Source of the DNA: Alphaproteobacteria bacterium
Lineage (GTDB): Bacteria; Pseudomonadota; Alphaproteobacteria; CAJXXZ01; 1604HC
DNA: 64,000 nt
Assembly: GCA_023898705.1 (NCBI GenBank)
Contig: CP060235.1
Location: 434,001 to 498,000 of the forward strand
Reading direction: 5' to 3'
Made by a program: the position numbers and the translations under genes. Of this stretch, positions 54,531-62,666 are shown piece by piece (within the stretch, counting starts at the first letter, position 1; every line of letters starts with the position of its first letter). The notes under the pieces were generated by a model. The model saw only the letters and a list, made by a program, of their open reading frames with translations, made no database searches and was not told the DNA's origin.

Positions 54531-55068
54531 AATTCAACTGTCCTACCTTCCATACTATATCTTCTTGCTCGTTTGTAAATCTCCCTAAAACAAAAAACAA
54601 ATCCGATAATCGGTTCATATAAGTTGCAACGTGTGGATTAATATTTTCTAAGCTCCACAATAATGTTTCAGATCTTCTGATTATTGCGCGTGTGATATGG
54701 ATAAAACTTGACAAAATCGACCCGCCAGGTAAAACAAAGTTGTGAGTCTCACCTACACTTTGGTAAAAGTGTTCAATATGCTCTTCCACCCATTCAGTAT
54801 ACTTCTCATTGATGATTATCTCACTGCCACTTACGTTAGCACCTACATTTAATAATTGATTCTGTATAGTGATTAAAATATTTGTTAAATTACTATCAGC
54901 GTAGTTTCTAACCATTCCTATATAACAATTTACTTCATCCAAAGAACCCAAAAATTGGATAATAGTGGAGTTTTTATCCGCTCTTTTACCAATTATTGAA
55001 GTCTTGCCTTTATCTCCGGTTTTGGTAACATAAGGACATTTCTTCATTTCCATTCCATAGAGTAGCAA
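54523..55068 (-). CDS. PduO-type cob(I)alamin adenosyltransferase
   Basis: A 181-residue trimeric ATR that converts cob(I)alamin and ATP to adenosylcobalamin. The N-terminal TKTGDKGKTSIIGKRADKNS (ATP loop), LGSLDEVNCYIG, NFVLPGGSILSSFIHITRAIIRRSET and MNRLSDLFFVLGRF are the family hallmarks. A start at the sixth or eighth codon (MEMKKCPY) is also possible. A cobalamin-dependent enzyme must exist elsewhere; none is in this window. It overlaps xseB by 8 bases. Confidence 0.93.
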   Translation of the reverse strand: MLLYGMEMKKCPYVTKTGDKGKTSIIGKRADKNSTIIQFLGSLDEVNCYIGMVRNYADSNLTNILITIQNQLLNVGANVSGSEIIINEKYTEWVEEHIEHFYQSVGETHNFVLPGGSILSSFIHITRAIIRRSETLLWSLENINPHVATYMNRLSDLFFVLGRFTNEQEDIVWKVGQLNYE

Positions 55069-55092
55069 AATTTTTTTTGAATATGAATATAT

Positions 55093-55491
55093 CTATAGGA
55101 AGAATTTTATATACAACCATGGAATAAATATACTTTGTGCCATTGGAATTGTTTCAGTATTAAATAATTTTTGATAAATTACACCAAACATTAGGTGAGA
55201 AATCCCTGATAAAAAAAGTAACAGATTTAAATTGTATACTGATAAATTAAGACTACATAATAACAATATTAAGTAATCTCCTAGTTGCATGTATTCTGTT
55301 CGATATATTAATGAAATGGTTTTAATAAGTAACAAATAACTGATCATTAGCAATATTGATGAATAGATTATTTCCTGCCTTGAGAATAACAAACTGTAAA
55401 CTAAAAATAATATAATGTAGTGTAAGCTTATTGATTTTGAAATTAAATCTTCATATATCATGAGTAAAATTAAGATAGTTTGGATGATCAT
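55093..55491 (-). CDS. possible A24-family prepilin peptidase-like membrane protein
   Basis: A 132-residue protein with four to six hydrophobic segments. YEDLISKSISLHYI near the N terminus (D15) and MQLGDYLILLL (D72) match the two catalytic aspartates of the A24 family (D.......IP and G.GD..L). Spacing of 57 residues is near that of short CpaA/TadV enzymes, which cleave type IV pilin leaders. No pilus genes are nearby, and the IP after the first Asp is replaced. It starts 4 bases inside the end of yidC. The assignment is tentative. Confidence 0.42.
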   Translation of the reverse strand: MIIQTILILLMIYEDLISKSISLHYIILFLVYSLLFSRQEIIYSSILLMISYLLLIKTISLIYRTEYMQLGDYLILLLCSLNLSVYNLNLLLFLSGISHLMFGVIYQKLFNTETIPMAQSIFIPWLYIKFFL

Positions 55492-56933
55492 TTATTGTTT
55501 TTGATTATGATGTTAAAGACCATTCTCTGCATATATGAAATCAAATTGCTTATTATGACATAAATTAAAAACCCAGAGGATGAACTAGATGTAAAAAAAG
55601 CAAATGCTATAGACATCATTATAGCGGTCTGTTTTTGATCCTTTTTCAAGGTAGTGCCCATTTGTAAAAGCATAGTGATAGAAAATAAAATTGATAATAA
55701 ACTGACATCAAATGGAAAATTCATATTAAACAACATTTTAATAATAGACATTTGGTCTGGTTGAGATAAATCTTTGATCCACAAGAACGACGAATATTTA
55801 GCTGCTAGGCTTCCAGAAAATACGTGATAAAGTGGCTCTAATATAGGAATTTGAAATAAAAATGGTAAGCACCCACCCAATGGATTTATTGATTCTTGTT
55901 TGTATAAAGCCAAGGTAGCAGAGTGTATAGCTACATTGTTTCCTTTATAGATCTCTCTTATTCTTTCTAGCTGTGGCTGTATTTTTTGTAATTTGACAGC
56001 AGAAATGTGTGATTTATAATCGAACGGAAGTAAGAGTAGTTTTGTCATAAGAGTAAAAATTATCAATGCAACTATAAAATTACCAGTGATTTGATTGAGG
56101 TAGTCAAAAAATTTCATAAAAGGCTTCGTTATAAAACTGAAATATCCGTAAGAAATAGCATTTTCCAATTGAGGAGCATTATATTTAGCAGCATAATTCT
56201 GAAGTAAATTTATGTCTTTAGGTCCCATAAACAAATTAAATGACCATGCTGCAGATTCCTTTGGTTTAATAATTTTAGTTCCTAAATCACCATAGACATA
56301 TCCATTACTGTTTTTTAGTTTAACCCTGATATTTTCTGGAAAAATAAATAATCCTGAAAATTTAGAGCTAAATCCAAACCATTCACAATTTTGATCGAAA
56401 GACTTTTTAGTATTGTAAACTTTGTCATTAGAATGATAATTAATAAAATGTTCCTTTAACAGTGATTTTACGTTTATATTTGATTCTATTTGCTTGTCAG
56501 TAGCGTTAAATACTGAACATTCTATCCTAATTATATAATCATCGACTACCTGCATGGTTTGGACAAAAATTGATCCTTTATCATCCTTCCAAGTCAACAT
56601 GATAGGTTTATTCCTATCTATTTCATTTTTATTTAAGTTCCATTTGATGATTTTTGTAATAGGTTTTTTATCCCAAAGCCATTCCAATTGCAAAAAAGAG
56701 TTTCCCAAAATGTCTTCTTTCTTACTCTTATATGTTATTCCTAAATCATGAAATGAGTTATAGTGTAAGTCTAATTTTCCTTCTACTAAGGAATCCATTA
56801 TTTTTATTGTTTGAGTCTGTTTAGGAATTTCAAAAGTTTGAATATTATGTTCAATTTTTCCCTTTTTGATAAAAAAAGACCATATGACTAATGAAAGCAG
56901 TAAGGTATTAAGATAAGTTAAATATTTTTTCAT
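55488..56933 (-). CDS. yidC: membrane protein insertase YidC
   Basis: A 481-residue insertase. An N-terminal membrane helix is followed by a periplasmic beta domain (about residues 60-270) and then the conserved core with five transmembrane segments: FIVALIIFTLMTKLLLLPFDYKSHISAVKLQKIQPQLERI, LALYKQESINPLGGCLPFLFQIPI and FLIYVIISNLISYMQR. The order MTKLLLLP..KS..SmakM..lqP is diagnostic. It is slightly shorter than usual (550). The start is 86 bases from the divergent TPR gene. Confidence 0.94.
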   Translation of the reverse strand: MKKYLTYLNTLLLSLVIWSFFIKKGKIEHNIQTFEIPKQTQTIKIMDSLVEGKLDLHYNSFHDLGITYKSKKEDILGNSFLQLEWLWDKKPITKIIKWNLNKNEIDRNKPIMLTWKDDKGSIFVQTMQVVDDYIIRIECSVFNATDKQIESNINVKSLLKEHFINYHSNDKVYNTKKSFDQNCEWFGFSSKFSGLFIFPENIRVKLKNSNGYVYGDLGTKIIKPKESAAWSFNLFMGPKDINLLQNYAAKYNAPQLENAISYGYFSFITKPFMKFFDYLNQITGNFIVALIIFTLMTKLLLLPFDYKSHISAVKLQKIQPQLERIREIYKGNNVAIHSATLALYKQESINPLGGCLPFLFQIPILEPLYHVFSGSLAAKYSSFLWIKDLSQPDQMSIIKMLFNMNFPFDVSLLSILFSITMLLQMGTTLKKDQKQTAIMMSIAFAFFTSSSSSGFLIYVIISNLISYMQRMVFNIIIKNNK

Positions 56934-57019
56934 TTGCTTCTAAGTAAGTTACCTTAAAATATCAAAACTTTCAATGTTTTTAACATTTTTTTTATATAGC
57001 CTTGTAGTATAATTCAATT

Positions 57020-57682
57020 ATGCTTTTTGTTTTTTATTTGTGTATATTGAGTCAATGTTTTGGTTTAACTGTTGAAAATATAAAGAGTAAAATTCAATTT
57101 TTTGTTAAACATAATATTATGTCTAAACAAGACCAGGATGCGTATTATTGTCAACTGGATAAACTTATACGAGCTTTAGGTGAAGCAGATAAAACTGCTC
57201 GTGTTCGAAATTTATATTGTGTCGATTTAGAAAACTTGGTTGGATATATTCCTCTTGTTGTTGGTAAGTCAAAATTGGATGAAACTAAATTAGAAACAAT
57301 AAAACAAAAAGCATATAATAATTTACATAATAAACAATTTGCAAAAGCGTATGATACATTTGAATATTTAACTAAAAATCAAACTGTTGATCCTTGTACA
57401 TCTTATTATTGGTTGGGAGTTATCTCTGTTCATCAGAAAAACTATGAACAAGCTTATTTGCATTTTTGTCAATTTTATAAAGCAATGCATATCTATTCTA
57501 AATCTGCTTTTTTTACACAGAATAAAGAAAAATTGCCAAGAAGTATTTTGCAAATTATTCATTGTTGTTTAATACTAAAATCCCAGAATAAGGCCATTAA
57601 ACTATATAAATTATTTGAGCAAAAATACCCAGATTACAGGGCAAGCGTATACGAAAAAGAAATTATATCACAAATTTGGTGA
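57020..57682 (+). CDS. secreted TPR protein, possibly CpoB/YbgF-like
   Basis: A 220-residue protein with a signal peptide (MLFVFYLCILSQCFG). The C-terminal half has tetratricopeptide-like helices: KQKAYNNLHNKQFAKAYDTFEYL and SYYWLGVISVHQKNYEQAYLHF, which resemble the YbgF/CpoB pattern Y..A...l..g.y..A...F and A.YWlGe.y....dy..A...F. CpoB works with Tol-Pal and PBP1b in cell-envelope constriction. Tol-Pal genes are not in the window. It diverges from yidC and is the last host-like gene before the phage-like block. Confidence 0.5.
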   Translation: MLFVFYLCILSQCFGLTVENIKSKIQFFVKHNIMSKQDQDAYYCQLDKLIRALGEADKTARVRNLYCVDLENLVGYIPLVVGKSKLDETKLETIKQKAYNNLHNKQFAKAYDTFEYLTKNQTVDPCTSYYWLGVISVHQKNYEQAYLHFCQFYKAMHIYSKSAFFTQNKEKLPRSILQIIHCCLILKSQNKAIKLYKLFEQKYPDYRASVYEKEIISQIW

Positions 57683-57849
57683 TGAATTATAATAAAAATC
57701 GCATTTTATTGTAATTTGATGAAAAAATACCTTGTTTTAAATAAAAAGCTTGAAACTGTACTGGCTAGTCTTGTACAACAAAAAAGGTAGGATGTAAAAA
57801 TTTCCCCTACAAAATTCAATTAAGAACAGAAAGAAAATGGAAAATGTAA

Positions 57850-58854
57850 ATGCGACTTTTGAATAATTTAAAAACTATTTTTAATACTAAAAGCAAACTA
57901 ACAACTCACAATAAAACTACTGATTATTATTCAGTAAATTTTAGAAATCTAAATATCAATTATACTCCTCAACAAGTATATGAAAATCCGGTTGTCTTTA
58001 GATGTGTAAATTTAATTGCCCAAAATATAGCAAATGTAGAGTGTTATATTAAAGATGCACAAAATGAAATTGTCTATGATCATCCAAAAGCAAAACTGTT
58101 TAGACAGCCAAGTAAATATAATGATTGGAGCAAATTTATTTATGAGGTAGTATCAGATTTGGTTATTTATGGTAACTCTTATTTATATAGGCTAGAGAAT
58201 AATACCGGTGATCAAATTATTAGACTGAATCCTTCAAATTGTAGAATTGTACAAGATTTTAGTGGTAGACCAGAAAAGTATATTTTCGGTAACACGGAAT
58301 TATTGCCTGATTCTCCTAATTTTTTACATATCAAAAATTTTAACCCTTACGCCCCATCAAAAGGGATCAGTATTTTATCTATAGTAGAAAAATCAGCAAT
58401 TCTTTATGATACAATCACTAAGCACAATCAATCGATTTTAGATAAAGGTGGTAGAGTATCAGGAGCTTTGATAGTTAACAGTGAATTAACAGATGAGCAA
58501 AGAGCTGATTTAAAAAATGCTTTAAAAAATGGATATACAGGCAGTAACAATGCTGGAGAGGTCATGGTATTTGAAGGTGATATGAAATGGCAAGAAATGA
58601 GCATATCATCTAAAGATATGGATTTTAACGAAGGAAAAATCCTAGCTGCTAAAGAAATAGCTATGGCTTTTGGAGTTCCATTTGTTATTTTGGGCATGCA
58701 AAGCTCCTATAATAATCAGCATAAAGAAGAAAGATTGCATTGGTGGGAAGATTCTCTTATTCCTATGCTTAATATTATACTCAGCGATCTTAATTCTTGG
58801 TTATTAGAAGGTACCGAATTAAAACTAACCCATAATTTTAAAAAAGAATCATAA
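57850..58854 (+). CDS. phage portal protein, HK97 type (GTA-like)
   Basis: A 334-residue portal protein (phage_portal, PF04860 type), which forms the ring through which DNA enters the head. VFRCVNLIAQNIANVECYI, DLVIYGNSYLYRL, LKNALKNGYTGSNNAGEVMVFEG and AKEIAMAFGVPFVILG are the usual conserved parts. It is shorter than many portals (390-430), as in GTA portals. No terminase precedes it: the upstream gene is the host-like TPR protein 168 bases away. It is the first gene of the block. Confidence 0.92.
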   Translation: MRLLNNLKTIFNTKSKLTTHNKTTDYYSVNFRNLNINYTPQQVYENPVVFRCVNLIAQNIANVECYIKDAQNEIVYDHPKAKLFRQPSKYNDWSKFIYEVVSDLVIYGNSYLYRLENNTGDQIIRLNPSNCRIVQDFSGRPEKYIFGNTELLPDSPNFLHIKNFNPYAPSKGISILSIVEKSAILYDTITKHNQSILDKGGRVSGALIVNSELTDEQRADLKNALKNGYTGSNNAGEVMVFEGDMKWQEMSISSKDMDFNEGKILAAKEIAMAFGVPFVILGMQSSYNNQHKEERLHWWEDSLIPMLNIILSDLNSWLLEGTELKLTHNFKKES

Positions 58855-58875
58855 CTTAAAAAAAGGATTTTAATA

Positions 58876-59319
58876 ATGAATATTAAATTAAATACTAGAA
58901 TAGAAAAGGATAGACCTCTGACTCATGCAGAGCTAGATGAAAATTGGACTATAATCCAAGAACATATTAACGAATTATACGCATTGGTAGAACAGGCTGA
59001 TTATACGGCTATAACTAAAGATCCTGTAGCATTATTAGATCAAAATCCTGCAGATATACGTTTAGAAAATTTTACATCTGACGTTAAAGATAGATTTTGT
59101 TTCGTATATTTTAAACGAGATGTTATTTTGTCTATGGATATGGATGTATTGAATATAGCTGATGCAGGAGTGACCATACATATTAGCGAATCTGAATCAG
59201 AATTTGATCCGACCGATTTTGAACCAAATAGCTTGATCTTCTTTAAAAATACATATGGAATTACACTTGTTGCGCAAGATAATGTAGTGAAAAAGGTAAA
59301 CTTATTACACTATGGTTAA
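58876..59319 (+). CDS. phage structural-like protein between portal and protease
   Basis: A 147-residue acidic protein I do not recognise as a whole. The start RIEKDRPLTHAELDENWTIIQ matches a motif R.LT..E.DaN(F/W) seen at the N terminus of many phage tail or structural proteins. The rest is beta-rich. It occupies the position of the small RcGTA gene 3.5 but is larger. A repeated SD motif, AAGGATTTTAA, lies before its ATG. It overlaps the protease by 8 bases. Confidence 0.6.
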   Translation: MNIKLNTRIEKDRPLTHAELDENWTIIQEHINELYALVEQADYTAITKDPVALLDQNPADIRLENFTSDVKDRFCFVYFKRDVILSMDMDVLNIADAGVTIHISESESEFDPTDFEPNSLIFFKNTYGITLVAQDNVVKKVNLLHYG

Positions 59320-59746
59320 ACTGAATTTAGAAATAAAAAGCCTAGATAAGAATGGAGTTTTTGATGGATACGCAAGTGTTTTTAATGTGGTTGATTTGCA
59401 TGGTGATATTGTCAAACAGGGTAGTTTCGCTCATTGTTTGAAACATAGTCATGTTGATAATATTAAAATGCTTTTTGATCATGATCCAAGTCTTCAAATA
59501 GGAAAATGGCTTTCCATAATGGAGGATGATTGTGGACTTTTAGTGCAAGGGATTGTGAATATGCGAAACCCATTTTCACAAAAAATTTACCTTTTAATGA
59601 AAAATAAAATGGTATCTGGTCTTTCAATAGGATTTATACCTATAATAACTATGAAAGATAAGTGTGTTAGAAAAATATTTCAAGTCGATTTAAAGGAGAT
59701 TTCAATTGTTCGAAATCCTGCAAATCAGAGAGCTTGTCTTTTTTAA
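59312..59746 (+). CDS. HK97-family prohead protease
   Basis: A 144-residue serine protease (U35/S78) that trims the capsid scaffold. FDGYASVFNVVDLHGDIVKQGSF is the conserved opening, the catalytic His is in MLFDHDPS and the Ser in MVSGLSIGFI; EISIVRNPANQRA is the usual ending. The length is typical of GTA and HK97 proteases without a long tail. It overlaps the previous gene and is followed by the capsid gene after 66 bases. Confidence 0.92.
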   Translation: MVKLNLEIKSLDKNGVFDGYASVFNVVDLHGDIVKQGSFAHCLKHSHVDNIKMLFDHDPSLQIGKWLSIMEDDCGLLVQGIVNMRNPFSQKIYLLMKNKMVSGLSIGFIPIITMKDKCVRKIFQVDLKEISIVRNPANQRACLF

Positions 59747-59812
59747 CAATTGTTTAGATTTTTTTTGTTACTCAAATTATTACTACTTTAATGGAAGGAT
59801 TTTAAAAATATA

Positions 59813-60883
59813 ATGAATCAAATTAATAATGAAGCAATTTTGCAAGAAACTATACATGCATTAGGCAAGTCTATGTATGATAGTACTAATGAAATTAAGC
59901 AGACTATCAACCAACTAAAACAAACACAACAAATTGAAACAAAAAAAATTGATATTCCTCAAACTTGGGATTCAAATATTAATGAATCTATTGCTAATTT
60001 AGGAAATTATTTGCGTAGCGGTAATGTTGGTTTAGAGTGTAAAAACAGCTCTTTTGAAAGTATGGGTGGATACGTTTGTATACCTCATTTAAATCAATAT
60101 CTGTTGTCTTCATCATCATATGTATCGCCAATTAGACAATTAGCTTCTTCATTTACCGTTACGAATGGTAATGCTTTTGAATTATTGATGCCTAAAGATA
60201 TTAATGTATCAGAGAATGAAGTGAATAATTCTTATGATAATAATTCAAGTATGTTAGAATTTAATAAGGTTGATATAAATATGCATGCATTTGAAGTAGC
60301 TGTTAATATTCCTGATAATATAATACATGGGGCTAAGCCTTTAAATTATCATGAATTCATTACTCATGTGTTGGCTAAAGAGATTTCTAAGCATGAAAGA
60401 AATATTTTTGTACAAGGTATTGGAGATAAAATAGATAGTATTATTCCAGAAGAAGCAAACTCTATAAGAGAGAAATTTACTTTCTCAAGTTTGCTGAAAA
60501 TGATCGAAAAATTAGATGAGGAATTTCAGCATGAAGCGGTATGGTTAATGACCAGAAAAATGTACAACCAATGTTTGGATTTGCAAAATGAAGCAGGAAA
60601 TCACCTGATTAAAATAGATTCGCATAATTTAAACGAATATTTATTAGGAAGAAGGATCTATTTCGTCCCTCAACTTGAACAATCTTCATGCGAACTAATA
60701 TTGTGTAACTTGAAAAAAGGTTATGCAATTGCTGAGTATAAAGATTTACTATTAATGCAGGATAGGTACACAAAAAAACCTCATATACAGACTTATGTTC
60801 GTAAAAACATTGGAGCAAAGGTGATTGATAAAGCTGCGTTTGTCGGTTTTTATGGTGCCGGTGCTTCTGGAGAAAACAAGTAA
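59813..60883 (+). CDS. major capsid protein, HK97 fold
   Basis: A 356-residue HK97-like major capsid protein. An N-terminal helical scaffold-like region (residues 1-65) is followed by the capsid domain: GGYVCIPHLNQYLLSSSSYVSPIRQLASSF, VAVNIPDNIIHGA and KEISKHERNIFVQGIGD and a C-terminal strand KGYAIAEYKDLLLMQDRYT. The N-terminal delta domain is likely removed by the adjacent protease. AAGGATTTTAA precedes its start as it does the gene at 58876. The head-tail connector begins 2 bases after the stop. Confidence 0.9.
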   Translation: MNQINNEAILQETIHALGKSMYDSTNEIKQTINQLKQTQQIETKKIDIPQTWDSNINESIANLGNYLRSGNVGLECKNSSFESMGGYVCIPHLNQYLLSSSSYVSPIRQLASSFTVTNGNAFELLMPKDINVSENEVNNSYDNNSSMLEFNKVDINMHAFEVAVNIPDNIIHGAKPLNYHEFITHVLAKEISKHERNIFVQGIGDKIDSIIPEEANSIREKFTFSSLLKMIEKLDEEFQHEAVWLMTRKMYNQCLDLQNEAGNHLIKIDSHNLNEYLLGRRIYFVPQLEQSSCELILCNLKKGYAIAEYKDLLLMQDRYTKKPHIQTYVRKNIGAKVIDKAAFVGFYGAGASGENK

Positions 60884-60885
60884 TA

Positions 60886-61428
60886 ATGTCAGAATATTCT
60901 TTAAAAATAGAGAAAGAAGTAGATGATCTTCCATTAGATTTAAAATTCATTCGTAGTTATTTTAATATTAGCGGATCACAAACTGATGATGAAATAAATA
61001 AATTGCTTAAAATTACTATTAATGCAGCAGAGAATTACACTCAAAGATCTTTTTGTGTAAAAATTTGGAAATATTCTCATAAAAGGTTAAAAATATTTTT
61101 GCCTAAACCTCCAGTAACAAAAATTATTTCTGTAGTAGCAAAAAACATAAAAAAATCAATTATATTAGAACAGCATAAAGATTATAATGTTGATATTAAT
61201 TATGATGGATTTGCTGTCTTAATGGTTGATAAGAAATATCAAGGTATGAATATAGAGGTTACCTATGAAGCTGGATTTACAGAAAAAACTCTTCCACAAT
61301 CAATCCTAAATTATATACTAAATAAATTTGCTGAGTTATATAATGGTCACAATGGCTCTATGGGTACTATGTCATTTACAGCTAATCATTATTTGAACCC
61401 ATATAGGGACATGAGGTATAAGTTGTAG
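60886..61428 (+). CDS. head-tail connector (gp6-like)
   Basis: A 180-residue protein of the phage gp6 / GTA gp6 head-tail connector family. LPLDLKFIRSYFNISGSQTDDEINKLLKITINAAENYTQRSF is the typical helical start, and YLNPYRDMRY at the end matches the conserved (Y)rp.R. The middle has the beta-rich LPKPPVTKI. It binds the portal and starts the connector. It is 2 bases after the capsid gene and shares its last base with the next start. Confidence 0.85.
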   Translation: MSEYSLKIEKEVDDLPLDLKFIRSYFNISGSQTDDEINKLLKITINAAENYTQRSFCVKIWKYSHKRLKIFLPKPPVTKIISVVAKNIKKSIILEQHKDYNVDINYDGFAVLMVDKKYQGMNIEVTYEAGFTEKTLPQSILNYILNKFAELYNGHNGSMGTMSFTANHYLNPYRDMRYKL

Positions 61429-61829
61429 TGAGAGAAGCAAATTTAACTCATATTATTAAAAATGTGTCTGGTAATCAGTTTAGAGATGTGGTTTCTACTT
61501 TTAAAATTGAAGAATTCACACGTAATGGCAAGTATTTTCAAAAACTTATTGATTGCAAAAAATTGATTTGTTGTGTAAAGCCTCTTACCTTACATCAGAG
61601 ACAAAATGGGTTTATAGATAATTTTTTTGTTGTCATTTGCAATATAGATACTGAAACTTTTGACCTTTGTTTATGGAATGATAAATATCTCAAAATTCAA
61701 TCATATATTCATCCAATACAAAATAGTTATAGATCAAAATATGGTTATTTTTTATCTAAAGAAGTTCATAAGGACACTATAATGCGTACAGATAATATAA
61801 AATTTGAAATGTTTGAAAGTACATTATAA
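61428..61829 (+). CDS. putative head-tail adaptor or closure protein
   Basis: A 133-residue protein that begins with GTG at the last base of the connector gene. Its position matches GTA gene 7 (head closure). Beta-rich segments such as FFVVICNIDTETFDLCLWNDKYLKIQS and RTDNIKFEM are compatible with an SPP1 gp16-like fold, but sequence support is weak. The role is inferred from gene order. Confidence 0.45.
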   Translation: MREANLTHIIKNVSGNQFRDVVSTFKIEEFTRNGKYFQKLIDCKKLICCVKPLTLHQRQNGFIDNFFVVICNIDTETFDLCLWNDKYLKIQSYIHPIQNSYRSKYGYFLSKEVHKDTIMRTDNIKFEMFESTL

Positions 61830-61863
61830 TTTTCTTAATAACAAAACCTAAAAATTATTAATT

Positions 61864-62211
61864 ATGTCTACACAGAAGAATATCGAATCTATAAACCAAA
61901 CATTGGTTCATAATGTAGAACAAATATTTGGCAAAACTTATATAGGAAAGGAAAATAATGGATGTGAAGAAATATGTAATATAGAGCTGAAAGAGTGTAA
62001 TGAAACTTATGAGGTTCTCTCTATTAAGTATATTATTAAAATAAATACTCATACTAAAAATGAAAATTATTTTTTTAAATGTTTTCAGTTAAATCAAATA
62101 TTGAATAATTTGCATAGCTTTTCTAATTTTATTGTGAAAGCGTATGCAGCTTTTGATTATATCAAAGGTATAGCGGAAATAGAAATTTATTCAACAAAGG
62201 AAAGTACATGA
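61864..62211 (+). CDS. putative tail-terminator-like protein
   Basis: A 115-residue protein of unknown family. It occupies the place of GTA gene 8 (tail completion/terminator), and its length fits. It shows alternating strands (YEVLSIKYIIKINTHT) and a C-terminal AEIEIYSTK. The stop overlaps the next ATG by 4 bases. Role inferred from order only. Confidence 0.4.
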   Translation: MSTQKNIESINQTLVHNVEQIFGKTYIGKENNGCEEICNIELKECNETYEVLSIKYIIKINTHTKNENYFFKCFQLNQILNNLHSFSNFIVKAYAAFDYIKGIAEIEIYSTKEST

Positions 62212-62666
62212 TAGGTAAAGTAACGTATTTGGAGTCAGGTGATAATTTATTAAAAAATTCTAGATATTATCAAAAAATAAAGTGGAGCTATGAGAGTATC
62301 AGAAGAGATGTATTGGGCAATATGGTTTTGGATGATGAATATATCCAAAAATACGTTGTTCTAATTCATGGAGTTGGAGAGGTTCCAAAAATCAAGCCAA
62401 TGTCCAAGTTAAAGGTGGAATCATCTGTACGTATATTTCAACATGTTAAAGCAAAGGAAAAAATCAAATATGATAACTATGCTTCTGGATCTATTTTCTT
62501 TAAACCAGAAAATAGTACAGAAGTGATAAAGTTAGAAAATAATAGCAGCGTTTTGTCTAATGGAGAAATTAGCTATAGACCAATATTTATTATGACAATG
62601 ACTAGTTTAATAGTAGAACACAAAAATTTCTATCCTGAATGGGAAATGGTTCTCACTGAAATATGA
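62208..62666 (+). CDS. unknown structural protein, tail region
   Basis: A 152-residue protein, all beta in character (KYVVLIHGVGEVPKIKPM; SGSIFFKPENST; IFIMTMTSLIVEH). Its place could correspond to the major tail protein of the GTA cluster, but I see no firm family signature. It overlaps the previous and next genes by 4 bases each, so it belongs to the same operon. Confidence 0.45.
   Translation: MIGKVTYLESGDNLLKNSRYYQKIKWSYESIRRDVLGNMVLDDEYIQKYVVLIHGVGEVPKIKPMSKLKVESSVRIFQHVKAKEKIKYDNYASGSIFFKPENSTEVIKLENNSSVLSNGEISYRPIFIMTMTSLIVEHKNFYPEWEMVLTEI

Noticed and set aside
57719..57790. 23-codon ORF before the portal gene
   Set aside because: Too short and without a clear ribosome binding site; nothing supports it as a gene.
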